Shown here: piece after piece, positions 45,008 through 54,110 of the stretch
Numbering within the stretch: position 1 is the stretch's first letter
Layout of the letters: every line of letters starts with the position of its first letter
Assembly (NCBI GenBank): GCA_035605695.1
Contig: DATNGZ010000019.1
Span: forward strand, 1 to 64,000
Direction of reading: 5' to 3'
DNA: 64,000 nucleotides
DNA from: VRUE01 sp035605695
GTDB lineage: Bacteria > Actinomycetota > Thermoleophilia > Solirubrobacterales > 70-9
The notes under the pieces: model-generated
Told to the model about the DNA's origin: nothing
The model's input: only the letters and a program-made list of their open reading frames with translations
The model's database searches: none
Program-made: the position numbers and the translations under genes

Positions 45008-46643
45008 AACCGTGGCCGGGTAGGGGATCCGGCACCACTCCCCGCTCAACTTTTTCGGTGGAGAGTTTGCGGCTCGCCGTTGGCGAATTGCCGAAAAAGT
45101 ACAAGCCGCGGGGAGCGGCGCCGGATCCCCTTTCCAGGGACGCCATTGCTACTAGGAGGAGTGGGTAAAACCACACTATGTACAGGTAGAACCAATGGTG
45201 CATTGTTAGCTGTATGCCGATTAGCAGGGCCGCACCCAGCGCGGCTACCTGGAAGAGCTTCTTGTCCTTGGGGCGGAAAGCGAAGAGCAGGGCGAGTGCG
45301 GCGACTGTGGCCAGGATGGCTATTCGTAGGGGTTCCAGGGTTGGGGTTTGGCCCCAGATGCTGAAAGGTGAATTTCTGCCCGCCTGGTAGGCGATTGTGC
45401 GGTCGTAGAAGGTGTGCAGGCTCGGGTCGATTGCGGGCCAGAGCATTACGGCTACCGTCGTTGCCACGAAAGCCAGAGCGAACCGCCATCGCTTCTGGCC
45501 GTAGGTGGCGAGCATTGGGACCAAGACGACGGGGGCGAACTTGGCGAAGGTGGCCAATGCTGCCATTACGCCTCGGGTCGCTGGTCTTGCCAGCGCAAGC
45601 AGGGTGGCGACTAGGAACATCGCGACGAGGGTGTCGTTTGAGTTCGACAACAGCGCAAAGGCTGTGTACGGGTAGGCGGCCCAGCCGAAGGCGAGGGTTG
45701 CGGCTAGCTTTTTCCCCTCCGGGCCGGGGCGGATTCGGCGGCCGAGGAAGATCAGTAGGGCGAAGGTGGCCAGGTCGAAGAAGACGGCTGCACCGTGAGC
45801 GGCTGGGAGGTCGTTCCAGGTGCCTGACCAAGACCAGATTCGCTCGAAGGGGACGTAGGCGTAGTAATTGACCGGGCCGTAGGTGTCGCCCTGGGAAACG
45901 TCTTCGGGGAAGTTGTCGTAGATCGGTTCGCCGTGCGAGACCCGGTCGGCTCCGACCACGCCCGCATAGCCAACGTCAATTGCGCCGGAGTCGGCCATGT
46001 TGAGTCCCACCCGGAAACCGATCAGGAAGAGGGCGGCAATGAGGAGCCAGGAGGCGGACCAGTAGGGCCGGATCCCCTCCCCTCCCCCGCGCAAGCCGAT
46101 CCACAGGGCGCGGGCGAAAAGGTAGACGAGCGGGATGTACTGGAATGGGACCGAGACGCCGATTTCGGCGCGGTTGAAGAAGAAGTGGGAGGCGCCAAAG
46201 CCGAGCAGGGCAAGGAGGTCGAGGTTGGCGACCCGCCGGCGTCGATGGCGGCGCCAGTCGACCAGACCAAGCAGGAAAATCGCGCAGAGGGGCAGGAAGA
46301 CGTACGGAGCATTGAGCTTGTGGCCGAAGGCGCCGGAGTAGCCGCGGGCCATTTTCCAGGCCACTTGGTACCCCGTCCAGGACTCCCGCACCCGGCCGCT
46401 GTTCGGATCGACGATGACCAGCGCAACCTCTTTGTCGTCGGCGAAATACGCGACCTCCCAGTTGCCGTCAACCTTGTTCGCACTGTGTGACAGCGCCCCG
46501 TTCTCCTCGCGCTCCTTGGCCACATCGGGATCGCGATTGGCGGCCGCGGCTGCTTGGACTTCCGTGATCTGGGCTGGTGCGGCAACCGCGGCGGGTGAGA
46601 AGGCAAGGGCAGCGGCGGTCAGGGGCGCCGCCAGCCACCTCAT
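44997..46643 (-). CDS. Membrane glycosyltransferase-like protein (GT87/DUF2029-type)
   Basis: A 548-residue protein. ATG 46643 overlaps the upstream stop (ATGA) and starts a signal-like helix. A soluble lumenal segment (about 25-95; SANKVDGNWEVAYFADDKEV) is followed by ten or more membrane helices. Loop motifs ANMADSGAIDVGYAGVVGADR-like (about 215-235), DTYGPVNYYAYVPFE and LLSNSNDTLVAMFLVATLLALA resemble polyprenol-phosphate-sugar-dependent GT-C enzymes. The last 40 or so residues are encoded by element copy 4 (RGLYFFG, LSTEKVERG) and are probably not functional; the original stop may have been lost. Confidence 0.72.
   Translation of the reverse strand: MRWLAAPLTAAALAFSPAAVAAPAQITEVQAAAAANRDPDVAKEREENGALSHSANKVDGNWEVAYFADDKEVALVIVDPNSGRVRESWTGYQVAWKMARGYSGAFGHKLNAPYVFLPLCAIFLLGLVDWRRHRRRRVANLDLLALLGFGASHFFFNRAEIGVSVPFQYIPLVYLFARALWIGLRGGGEGIRPYWSASWLLIAALFLIGFRVGLNMADSGAIDVGYAGVVGADRVSHGEPIYDNFPEDVSQGDTYGPVNYYAYVPFERIWSWSGTWNDLPAAHGAAVFFDLATFALLIFLGRRIRPGPEGKKLAATLAFGWAAYPYTAFALLSNSNDTLVAMFLVATLLALARPATRGVMAALATFAKFAPVVLVPMLATYGQKRWRFALAFVATTVAVMLWPAIDPSLHTFYDRTIAYQAGRNSPFSIWGQTPTLEPLRIAILATVAALALLFAFRPKDKKLFQVAALGAALLIGIQLTMHHWFYLYIVWFYPLLLVAMASLERGSGAAPRGLYFFGNSPTASRKLSTEKVERGVVPDPLPGHGFNQ
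45023..45130 (-). repeat. Stem-loop element copy 4 (type I), inside the 3' end of the glycosyltransferase frame
   Basis: Arms 45023-45045 and 45108-45130 pair over 23 positions with two A/C mismatches on the plus strand (45034/45119 and 45037/45116). Read as minus-strand RNA these become G-U pairs. Inner stem 45049-45058/45091-45100, loop 32 nt. It lies 15 bp past the ymdB stop and is translated through by the convergent glycosyltransferase frame. Confidence 0.83.
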
Positions 46644-48154
46644 ACGCCGAAGTGCTCGAGTACGGCCGGCGCCACGTCGCGCAGCGTCCACTGGCCGCGC
46701 TCGCTTGGGTCAGCCGGACCGCAGCCGACGAAGAGCAGCGGGCCGAGCGAGTCGCCGGCGTGCAGGGCGCCGTGACTGCCGCCGCCGGCGTGGGTGACGC
46801 CGCCCCAGTCGACCGCCTCGAAACCGGGTGCGAGCGAGAGGAGGAAGTCGCCAGCGTGGGGACTTCCCAGCGCCATCCAAACCCGGGCAAGCGGATCAGG
46901 GTAGGCGTCGCTGCGCAGCCTGCCGTTCTCGATGCTCGCCTCCACCACCTCCAGGTCACCCTCGACCTGCCAACGCCCGCCGCGCAGGTCGGTCAGCTCG
47001 CCGCCGGGCTTGAAGCGGAGCTGCCGCTCTCCCCTTTCGATCACGGCCGTCGCCCCAGCTACCGGCGTACTCGGCTCCTCCCGCCGCAGCGGCGCACCGT
47101 CGCCGTCCTCGAGCCGGCAGACCAGGTCGACGCCCTCGATTACGCCCAGCGCCTGCCGCACCGCCTCGGGGTCGGCGCGCTCCCCCTCGCCGGGCAAAAG
47201 GTAAACGTGCGCCGCCCGCCCAGTGGGACTGACCGCGAGCTGGGCGAGCTCCGGTCGCGACTCCGAGGGCTGCAGAACCGACCACTCGCGGGCGAGCAGT
47301 TCGGCTAGTGGAAGGCCGCGGTGGACCTCTGTCTGCGCGTGGTCGGCGAGCAGGATTACCGCGTAGCGCTCGAGGAAGTCGTCGATGCCCCCGGCCGCCT
47401 CGACGACTTTGCCGAAGCAATGGTCGGCCTTGGCGATCGACTCGACGCTCGCCTCCGGTCCGTGCCGGTGCGAATAGTTGTCATTGTCGGGAAGCGAAAG
47501 GAGGAGGAAGTCAAAACCGTCGTCGGTGACCAGCTCCGCCGCGCAGCAGGCCGAGTAGCCATCGCGGCTGCCAGGGATCGAGGTCGCCTTGCAGGGGACT
47601 TCGCGGCTGGCGTAGAGATCGCCGTAAAAGAGCTCCGCCGGGCCCCAGGTGTGATGGCGAAACTTGAGCCGCGTCGCATCGACGGCGCGGCGCAGCAACC
47701 CCTCGAGTGAGACCTGGTGGCGGTGGCGCCCCCGGTAGATCAGGAAGGGCGTGCAGGCGGTGCGCAGGCCGGCGTCGTCGAGCTGCTCGAAGGCCGTCTC
47801 GATCCCCGGATTCAAATGGGCCAGGTTCATGTTGTAGACGAGGTCGTAGAGGGTGCGGAAGACGCCGAAGGCGCGGCTCGCCTCCAGCGACGAGCCGTAT
47901 TCGACGTAGCGCCGCTCGAGCCGGTGATACCAATTCATGCCGCTGATCCAGTGCTCGTCACCGCCCACCCCGGTCACCATCTCGGCCGAGGCGACTGGGG
48001 TGACGGAGGGGAAGCTGGAGACGCAGTCAGGGACCAGCACCCCGCGCTCGATCAACTCGCCGAAAGTGGGCGCCCTTCCTTCGTCGACGGCCCGCAGGAG
48101 CATGTCGGTGCGCAACGAGTCAACGTAGGTAAGGATCAGCTTCTTGGCAGGCAT
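46640..48154 (-). CDS. Alkaline phosphatase-superfamily phosphodiesterase/nucleotide pyrophosphatase-like
   Basis: A 504-residue protein. ATG 48154 (MPAKKLILTYVDSLRTDML) begins at the first metal-binding strand. Superfamily sites: Asp in YVDSLRTD, a Ser/Thr nucleophile region SFPSVTPVASAEMVTG, D and H in LPDNDNYSHRHGP, DH in LLADHAQTEV, and a late His in GGSHGALHAGDSLGPLLFVG. No signal peptide is seen, so it is probably cytoplasmic. It overlaps the glycosyltransferase gene by 4 bp, suggesting work on a sugar- or lipid-phosphate intermediate. Element copy 5 lies 50 bp upstream, and a frame runs from its loop into this gene. Confidence 0.83.
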   Translation of the reverse strand: MPAKKLILTYVDSLRTDMLLRAVDEGRAPTFGELIERGVLVPDCVSSFPSVTPVASAEMVTGVGGDEHWISGMNWYHRLERRYVEYGSSLEASRAFGVFRTLYDLVYNMNLAHLNPGIETAFEQLDDAGLRTACTPFLIYRGRHRHQVSLEGLLRRAVDATRLKFRHHTWGPAELFYGDLYASREVPCKATSIPGSRDGYSACCAAELVTDDGFDFLLLSLPDNDNYSHRHGPEASVESIAKADHCFGKVVEAAGGIDDFLERYAVILLADHAQTEVHRGLPLAELLAREWSVLQPSESRPELAQLAVSPTGRAAHVYLLPGEGERADPEAVRQALGVIEGVDLVCRLEDGDGAPLRREEPSTPVAGATAVIERGERQLRFKPGGELTDLRGGRWQVEGDLEVVEASIENGRLRSDAYPDPLARVWMALGSPHAGDFLLSLAPGFEAVDWGGVTHAGGGSHGALHAGDSLGPLLFVGCGPADPSERGQWTLRDVAPAVLEHFGV

Positions 48155-48204
48155 CCCGCCATCATGCCGGAGGAGCTCCTTTGCTCCGGCGACCAGAGAC
48201 CGGC

Positions 48205-48324
48205 TTAAGCCCCGTCCCGGTAGGGGTGGAACGTCTTGTACTTTTTCGTCGTCCACCTTGAGGCGGCAGCGACATTCGCTGCACCGAAAAAGTTAAGTGG
48301 AACCCCTACCGGGACGGGGCTTAA
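48205..48324 (+). repeat. Stop-overlapping stem-loop element copy 5 (type II)
   Basis: Arms 48205-48227 and 48302-48324 are perfectly complementary (23 bp). The right arm includes the TAA stop of the membrane protein gene at 48321. Inner stem ACTTTTTCG 48240-48248 pairs with CGAAAAAGT 48285-48293 around a 36 nt gap. Relative to copies 3 and 6 the arm carries a compensated G-C to A-T change (48222/48307). Confidence 0.85.
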
Positions 48325-48755
48325 CGCAGCACTCGCAGGCCGGCGTGCTTGCGCTGGGCCCGGCGGCGACGCGAGATGCCGAGCCAGGCGAGCGCCGCTA
48401 CGACGAGCAGCGTGGCGGGTGAGATCAGGATCGCGACCGCGACAACGACGAGCGCCGCGAGCGAGACGAGGAAGGCAAGCGCTCCGCCGCCGCTGCCCTC
48501 GCGGCGACCGGCGCCGCTGACGATGTCGCTGACGATGAGGCAGGCGACGACCGCGCCGAGCAGGCAGAAGAAGGCGCCGGCAAGCGAGTTGACGTCGGCG
48601 CTTCCCGAGAGCAGGAAGCCGATGACGAGGGCGATCACGCCGGCCAGGATCGTCATCCGGCCGCGCGCCGAGCCATGCGTGCCGGTGGTGCCGGCGAGCA
48701 TCCCGATCGCGATGCCGATGCCGAGCTCAAGGCAGATGCCGGAGAAAGATCCCAC
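48321..48755 (-). CDS. Small integral membrane protein, unknown function
   Basis: A 144-residue protein with four hydrophobic segments (about 7-22, 34-50, 60-78 and 95-125; LAFLVSLAALVVVAVAILISPATLLVVAALAWLGI) and a basic C-terminal tail (SRRRRAQRKHAGLRVLR). No recognised family. Alone between element copy 5 and the divergent aminotransferase gene. Confidence 0.6.
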   Translation of the reverse strand: MGSFSGICLELGIGIAIGMLAGTTGTHGSARGRMTILAGVIALVIGFLLSGSADVNSLAGAFFCLLGAVVACLIVSDIVSGAGRREGSGGGALAFLVSLAALVVVAVAILISPATLLVVAALAWLGISRRRRAQRKHAGLRVLR

Positions 48756-48808
48756 GCCGAAAACCTAACTCCCCCGGCGGGTCGGTGCCGATCCGCCACA
48801 CTATCCGC

Positions 48809-50176
48809 ATGCCCGAGCCGCCCCATCGGCGTCGCGCCCACGCGCGCAGCAGTGACCTGGAGCGCTACGCCGGCCTGTTCGCCGAGCGAACCCAGGTCAT
48901 GCGCTCCTCGGCGATGCGAGACCTGATGGCGGTTACCGCCCGCCCCGACGTGATCTCCCTCGCCGGCGGTCTGCCCGACACCTCGACCTTTCCGCCCAAG
49001 GCCTTCGCCGCCCAGATGACGCGGATCGCCCAGGAGTCGGCGGCCGAGGCGCTCCAGTACGGGCCAACCGAGGGCTTCGGCGAGACCGTCGACTGCATCG
49101 TCGAGGTGATGGGGGCCGAGGGGATGCTTCCCGACCCCGAGGACGTGATCGTCACCACCGGCGGCCAGCAGGCGATCGATCTGATCTGCAAGGCCCTGGT
49201 TAACCCCGGCGACGCGGTGATATGCGAGGCCCCGACCTACCCCGGCGCGATTCCGGTCTTCTGCAGCTACGAGGCCGAGACGATCCAGATCGAGTGCGAC
49301 GGCGAGGGGATGCGGATCAACGAGCTGGAAGCGGCGCTGCAGCGCCTCGACCAGGAAGGGCGCCGACCCAAGTTCGTCTACTCGGTGCCGACCTTCCAGA
49401 ACCCAGCCGGGGTGACGATGTCGCTTGAGCGGCGGCGGCGGCTGGTCGAGCTGGCGCGCGTCCGCGAATTGCTTGTGGTCGAGGACAACCCCTACGGCTT
49501 GCTGCGCTTCGGCGGCGAGCCGCTGCCGCCGCTCTACCAGCTCGACGGCGGCGACTTCGTGATCTACATCGGCACCTTTTCGAAGATCCTCTCCCCCGGC
49601 ATCCGCCTCGGCTGGGCGGTGACGCCGCCGCCGGTGATGGAGAAGGTGGTGCTCGGCAAGCAGGCGGCCGACCTCTGCACCTCGACCCTGACCCAGTACT
49701 TCGTGCGTGAGTACTTCGCCGAAGGCAGCTGGCGTCAGTACATCGAGAGCCTGATTGAGATCTACCGCGGTCGTCGCGACGCGATGGTCGCGGCGCTCGA
49801 GCGCTACTTCCCAACGCAGGCGACCTGGACCGAGCCCGACGGCGGCCTCTTTATCTGGGCGACCCTGCCGTCCTATATCGACACCGGTGACCTGCTGGCG
49901 AAGGCGCTGCGCGAGAAGGTCGCCTTCGTACCCGGCCAAGCCGCCTACGTCGACGGGCGCGGGCGCAACTCGATGCGGCTCAACTTCTCGGCCGGCGGCG
50001 AGGATGAAATCCGCGAGGGCATCCGCCGCATCGGCAAGACGATCGCCGAGCAGGTCGAGCTCTACAGCGCGCTGACCGGTGAGGACGCGGCGGCATCGGC
50101 GCCTCCGAAGCCGCCGGAATCGAGCGAGGCGGAGAACGTGGTCCCGTTTCGTAAGACCGGCGAGGGTGCCGCGTGA
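48809..50176 (+). CDS. PLP-dependent aminotransferase, 2-aminoadipate/MocR-like class I
   Basis: A 455-residue fold-type I aminotransferase. Signatures: PDVISLAGGLPDTSTFP, LQYGPTEGFGE, VTTGGQQAIDLICKALVNPGD, YSVPTFQNPAGVTMS, VVEDNPYGLLRF and the PLP lysine block GTFSKILSPGIRLGW. The pattern matches LysN/2-aminoadipate aminotransferase-like enzymes, with broad specificity. ATG 48809 (MPEPPHRRR) is preferred over GTG 48785. There is a Pro/Glu tail of about 30 residues. The stop overlaps the D-Ala ligase start (GTGA). Confidence 0.9.
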   Translation: MPEPPHRRRAHARSSDLERYAGLFAERTQVMRSSAMRDLMAVTARPDVISLAGGLPDTSTFPPKAFAAQMTRIAQESAAEALQYGPTEGFGETVDCIVEVMGAEGMLPDPEDVIVTTGGQQAIDLICKALVNPGDAVICEAPTYPGAIPVFCSYEAETIQIECDGEGMRINELEAALQRLDQEGRRPKFVYSVPTFQNPAGVTMSLERRRRLVELARVRELLVVEDNPYGLLRFGGEPLPPLYQLDGGDFVIYIGTFSKILSPGIRLGWAVTPPPVMEKVVLGKQAADLCTSTLTQYFVREYFAEGSWRQYIESLIEIYRGRRDAMVAALERYFPTQATWTEPDGGLFIWATLPSYIDTGDLLAKALREKVAFVPGQAAYVDGRGRNSMRLNFSAGGEDEIREGIRRIGKTIAEQVELYSALTGEDAAASAPPKPPESSEAENVVPFRKTGEGAA

Positions 50177-51105
50177 AGGTCGCGGTGTTGAAAGGCGGCC
50201 GTTCGCTCGAGCGGGGCGTCTCGCTGCGCTCGGGGGCGCGGGTCGAAGACGCGCTGGGGCGGCTCGGCCACGAGGTACTGCCACTCGAAGCCGACGGGGA
50301 CCTGGTCAAGCGGCTGATCGCAGCTGAACCAGACGTCGCTTTTATCGCCATGCACGGCATGGGCGGTGAGGACGGCACTACCCAGGAGCTGCTCGAAATC
50401 CTCGGCATCCCCTTCACCGGGCCCGGCGTCGCCGCCTGCGCGCGCTGCATCGACAAGGTGATGGCCAAGCACGAGCTGCGCTCGGCCGCGATCCCGACGC
50501 CCGACTGGTTCGCCTTCAACGAGACTGCCTTCCGCGAGCTCGGCGCCGCCGAGGCGCTCGGCGGCCTCGAGGATCGGCTTGGCTTCCCGCTCGTGGTCAA
50601 GCCGAGCCGCGGCGGCTCGGCTCTGGGCGTGAAGTTCGCCGAGAACTGGTTCGACGTACCCGAGGCGCTGATCTCGGCCTTCAGCTACGACGACCGGGTC
50701 CTGCTCGAGCGCTTCGTCGACGGCCGCGAGCTGGCGGTCAGCGTGCTCGGCGGGGAGCCGCTGCCGATCGTCGAGGCGATCCCAAACTCGGGCGACAGCT
50801 ACGACTTCGAAGCTCGCTACGAGATCGGGCGCACCTCTTTTGTCTGTCCGGCCGAGCTCGGGACCGAGGAGGCGGGCGCCGTGACCGCAACGGCGCTGGC
50901 CGCTTACGAGGCGCTCGGCTGCTCGGGCTTCTCGCGCGTCGACCTGATCCTCGGCACCGATGGGCCGCAGGTGCTCGAGGTCAACGCGATCCCCGGTCTC
51001 ACCGACACCAGCCTCCTCCCCCAGGCCGCCGAGGCGGCGGGGCTGTCATTCGAGCAGCTGGTCGAGCGGATCCTCGACCTGGCGCTGACACCGGCTAACG
51101 CCTAA
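50173..51105 (+). CDS. ddl: D-alanine--D-alanine ligase
   Basis: A 310-residue ATP-grasp enzyme making D-Ala-D-Ala for peptidoglycan in the cytosol. VAVLKGGRSLERGVSLRSG carries the catalytic Glu (family SAEREVS). Then AMHGMGGEDGTTQELLEILGIPFTG, the ATP-grasp lysine block FPLVVKPSRGGSALGV, DDRVLLERFVDGRE, and the metal-binding LEVNAIPGLTDTSLLP. GTG 50173 overlaps the aminotransferase stop by 4 bp. Confidence 0.94.
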   Translation: MKVAVLKGGRSLERGVSLRSGARVEDALGRLGHEVLPLEADGDLVKRLIAAEPDVAFIAMHGMGGEDGTTQELLEILGIPFTGPGVAACARCIDKVMAKHELRSAAIPTPDWFAFNETAFRELGAAEALGGLEDRLGFPLVVKPSRGGSALGVKFAENWFDVPEALISAFSYDDRVLLERFVDGRELAVSVLGGEPLPIVEAIPNSGDSYDFEARYEIGRTSFVCPAELGTEEAGAVTATALAAYEALGCSGFSRVDLILGTDGPQVLEVNAIPGLTDTSLLPQAAEAAGLSFEQLVERILDLALTPANA

Positions 51106-51587
51106 GAGTCCTCGCCCTGCGCGAAGTCGTCGGGAGTGACCTCATCGAGGAACTCTTTAAATTTGTCGACGACCTCCTCGGTGTCCTCGACGTCGTGCTC
51201 GAACTCGATCGCCGACTCCTCGATCACGTCCTCGTCGGCGAAAATTGGGGCCGAGACGCGGACCGCGAGGGCGAGGGCATCGGAGGGACGCGAGTCGATC
51301 TCCATCTCGGTGCCGTTGATCGAGACCGTGATCGAGGCGTAGAAAGTGTTGTCGCGCAGCTCCGTCACCGAGACCCGCTCGCATTTGGCGTCGAGTTGCT
51401 CGAGCAGGTCGGAGAGCAGGTCGTGGGTCATCGGCCGCGGCGTCGATGCTCCCTGCAGCTTCATCAAGATCGCCGCCGCCTCCGGATGCCCGATCCAGAT
51501 CGGCAGGAACTTGTTGCTGTCAACGGTCTTCAGCAAGACGATCGGCTGCTTGCCGACCATGTCAAAGCTGACACCGTAGATCTGCAT
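51102..51587 (-). CDS. Bifunctional nuclease family protein (DUF151)
   Basis: A 161-residue protein of the BFN/DUF151 family: PIVLLKTVDSNKFLPIWIGHPEAAAI, THDLLSDLLEQL, FYASITVSINGTEMEIDSRPSDALALAVR. The acidic tail (EFEHDVEDTEEVVDKFKEFLDEV) is a UVR-like segment. Family members have been reported to degrade DNA and RNA; the activity here is inferred. ATG 51587 is chosen; GTG 51596 is possible. It overlaps the ddl end by 4 bp. Confidence 0.88.
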   Translation of the reverse strand: MQIYGVSFDMVGKQPIVLLKTVDSNKFLPIWIGHPEAAAILMKLQGASTPRPMTHDLLSDLLEQLDAKCERVSVTELRDNTFYASITVSINGTEMEIDSRPSDALALAVRVSAPIFADEDVIEESAIEFEHDVEDTEEVVDKFKEFLDEVTPDDFAQGEDS

Positions 51588-51599
51588 CTGTTGCACGAG

Positions 51600-51673
<74 letters not shown>

Positions 51674-51724
51674 GCAGCCAAGCCGAAGGATAGCGGGGGA
51701 ATCGAGGCCGAAAGGCGGCGGTAC

Positions 51725-52597
51725 TCAGCGGCGGCCGCGCTTGAGAGCGGCGGCGAGGGCGAGGGCCTGGTCGAGGCCCTCGAAGCGGATCTCGACCGCG
51801 ATCTCCCCTCCCCTGGGGCGCACCGTCACCTCGTGGCCAATAGCCGACTCGAACTTGTCCGCAACCTCGCGCATTGCAGCGGCTTCTTCCGGCGCCAGCA
51901 CTGGTGTAGAGCCGCTTTTCCTCTTTGGCTGGCCAGCCAGCTTGGCCCTGTTCTCGGTCTCGCGGACCGACCAGCCGGCACGCGCGGCGTCGCGAGCGAG
52001 GCGGCGGCGGACGTCGTTGCCGTCGGCGCTGAGCAGGGCCTTGCCGTGGCCCTCGCTGAGCTCGCCGGACTCGAGCAGCTCGAGTGCCTCATCGGGGAGG
52101 TCGAGTAGGCGGATCAGGTTGGAGACCGCCGGACGGCTGCGACCTACCCGTTTGGCTAGATCCTCCTTGGAGAGGCCAAGCTCGTCGACCAGGGCAGCGC
52201 AGGCGCGCGCCTCGTCGACTGGGTTGAGGTCCTCGCGCACCATGTTCTCGATTAGCGCTACCTGCAGGCGCTCGGCCAACTCCTGGTCGCGGACCACTGC
52301 CGGGACCTTCTCCAAGCCGGCCGTCTGGGACGCCCGCCAACGCCGTTCGCCGGCAATCAGCTCGTAGCTGCCGTCGGGCAGAGGGCGGACGAGGAGCGGT
52401 TGCACAACCCCGTTGGTTTCGATCGAGGAAGCGAGACCGGCCAGCGCCTCGGGATCGATCTTGGTCCGGGGCTGGTTCGGATTCGGCTTGATCAGCTCAA
52501 TCGGCAGCTCGCGCAGCTCGCCGGTGTCCTCCGCGGCGGCCTCGGGCAGGATCGCCGCGAGGCCGCTTCCGAGCCCGCGCTTGGCAGTCTTAGCCAC
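51725..52597 (-). CDS. parB: Chromosome partitioning protein ParB (CTPase/centromere-binding)
   Basis: A 290-residue ParB. The N-terminal motif for ParA contact (RGLGSGLAAILPE), the ParB/Srx-type CTP domain (IKPNPNQPRTKIDPEALAGLASSIETNGVVQPLLV, ELIAGERRWRAS, ALIENMVREDLNPVDEA) and the HTH (GLSKEDLAKRVGRSRPAVSNLIRLL) are in order. A C-terminal dimer domain follows. It loads at parS and spreads. GTG 52597 (VAKTAKRGLG) overlaps the parA end by 8 bp. A matching parS is at 56053. Confidence 0.95.
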   Translation of the reverse strand: MAKTAKRGLGSGLAAILPEAAAEDTGELRELPIELIKPNPNQPRTKIDPEALAGLASSIETNGVVQPLLVRPLPDGSYELIAGERRWRASQTAGLEKVPAVVRDQELAERLQVALIENMVREDLNPVDEARACAALVDELGLSKEDLAKRVGRSRPAVSNLIRLLDLPDEALELLESGELSEGHGKALLSADGNDVRRRLARDAARAGWSVRETENRAKLAGQPKRKSGSTPVLAPEEAAAMREVADKFESAIGHEVTVRPRGGEIAVEIRFEGLDQALALAAALKRGRR

Positions 52598-53348
52598 GCT
52601 CCACAAGCTCCTCCGCAAGCGCCCGGTAGGCATCGGCGCCGCGCGAGTTGGGCGAGTGCTCGGTCACCGGCAGACCATAACTCGGCGCCTCGGCGACCCT
52701 AACGCTGCGTGGAATGACCGTTTTGAAGACCATCTCGGGGAAGTGCTGGCGCAATTCGCGCTCAACGTCCTGCGCCAAGCGGGTGCGCTCGTCGTGCATG
52801 GTGACCAACAGCCCCGACACCTCCAGCGCCGGGTTGAGCTCACGCCGAATTGTCGCCAGCGTGTCGAGGAACTGGACCAGGCCCTCGAGCGCCAGGTACT
52901 CAGCCTGGACCGGCACGATCACCCGGTCGGCGGCGGTGAGGGCGTTAACGCTGACCGGCCCAAGCGAGGGGGGGCAGTCGAGCAGGGTGTAGGCGAAGCG
53001 CTCGCGAACGGGGCCGAGGCGCTCGCGCAATCGGGTCTCCGACCCCTCTATCCGCGGCAGCTCCACGGCGGCGCCGGCAAGATCGCGGTTGGCGGGCACC
53101 AGCCAGAGGTTGTCCGGACCGGCGGGACGAGCCGCCTCGGCAACCGAAACGTCGCCGGTCAGGCAATCGTATGAGGAGGGGTGCATGTCGCGTTCGCCGC
53201 CGAGGGCGACCGTCGCATTGCACTGCGGATCGAGGTCGACCAGAAGGGTCTGGGCGCCCGAGGCGGCGACGCAGGCGGCGACGTTGACCGCGGTCGTCGT
53301 CTTGCCGACACCGCCCTTCTGGTTCGAGATCGCGTAGACGACGCCCAT
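52590..53348 (-). CDS. parA: Chromosome partitioning ATPase ParA/Soj
   Basis: A 252-residue deviant-Walker ATPase. YAISNQKGGVGKTTTAVNVAA is the P-loop with signature lysine; LLVDLDPQCNAT, YTLLDCPPSLGPVSVNALTAAD and VIVPVQAEYLALEGL follow. It dimerises on DNA with ATP and works with ParB in origin segregation. ATG 53348. Confidence 0.96.
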   Translation of the reverse strand: MGVVYAISNQKGGVGKTTTAVNVAACVAASGAQTLLVDLDPQCNATVALGGERDMHPSSYDCLTGDVSVAEAARPAGPDNLWLVPANRDLAGAAVELPRIEGSETRLRERLGPVRERFAYTLLDCPPSLGPVSVNALTAADRVIVPVQAEYLALEGLVQFLDTLATIRRELNPALEVSGLLVTMHDERTRLAQDVERELRQHFPEMVFKTVIPRSVRVAEAPSYGLPVTEHSPNSRGADAYRALAEELVERG

Positions 53349-53399
53349 GGCGAAGCAGACTATTTCTCGGGGGGTCGGGGGTGCTGCGCCCCGATCCCC

Positions 53400-54110
53400 C
53401 TAACCGTAGGGGCGCTTCTTCGCCATGCCCGGCCGTCGCGGCAACCTGGGAGGGGTCGAGCAGCTCTTTCGAATCAGATGCAAATGGCGATGCTCGCTGC
53501 CCGCGTAGGGGCCTACATGGAGGATCTGCTCAGGGCGCATTGCCAGCTCCGAAGCGGCATTCGCCAGTTGGGCCTCCTCGTCGGGGTCGCGCTTGCCCTT
53601 CCAGGCGACTAGGACGCCCCCGTCGACTAGCAATGGCGACGCCAGCTCGGCGAGGGTCGCGAGGCGACCTACGGCCCGGGCAGTTACCGCTGCGTATGCC
53701 TCGCGACCGTCGCCTTCGGCAAGCTCCTCCGAGCGGGCGTTGATCACGCGGGCATTGGCAATACCGGCCTCCTCGATCGCCCGCTGGATGAATTCGCACT
53801 TGCGGCCCACCGACTCGATCAAGTCGACCTTGGCGTCGGGGAGGGCAACGGCCAACACAAGCCCCGGAAACCCCGCCCCAGAGCCAATATCAGCGATTCG
53901 AGGTGCCGTTACCAGTTGCTCGAATTCGAGGCCGGTCAGACTGTCCGCAACGTGCACCCGCCAAGCCCGCGTCGGATCGGTAACGGAGCTAACCGACGCC
54001 CGCTCCACCTCCAAAAGCTCCAAGACAACCGAGATCGTCGCCCTCTGCGCCTCACTGAGAGAGCTCCCCGGTGGGGGTGGAGCGTCTTGTACTTTTTCGC
54101 AATCAGCCAT
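53400..54110 (-). CDS. rsmG: 16S rRNA (guanine-527-N7)-methyltransferase RsmG
   Basis: A 236-residue SAM methyltransferase. IADIGSGAGFPGLVLAVALPDAKVDLIESVGRKCEFIQRAI and YAAVTARAVGRLATL are the GidB/RsmG core, which methylates 16S rRNA at G527. The conserved N-terminal helices begin at LSEAQRATISVVLELLE. The only in-frame start upstream of that helix is ATG 54110, inside the loop of element copy 6, so residues 4-16 (CEKVQDAPPPPGS) are encoded by the element. Otherwise the protein would begin later (TTG) and lack part of its first helix. Confidence 0.9.
   Translation of the reverse strand: MADCEKVQDAPPPPGSSLSEAQRATISVVLELLEVERASVSSVTDPTRAWRVHVADSLTGLEFEQLVTAPRIADIGSGAGFPGLVLAVALPDAKVDLIESVGRKCEFIQRAIEEAGIANARVINARSEELAEGDGREAYAAVTARAVGRLATLAELASPLLVDGGVLVAWKGKRDPDEEAQLANAASELAMRPEQILHVGPYAGSEHRHLHLIRKSCSTPPRLPRRPGMAKKRPYG

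Noticed and set aside
44084..45049. Minus-strand frame opposite ymdB
   Set aside because: It is antisense to an unmistakable YmdB with all metal ligands and has no recognisable domain.
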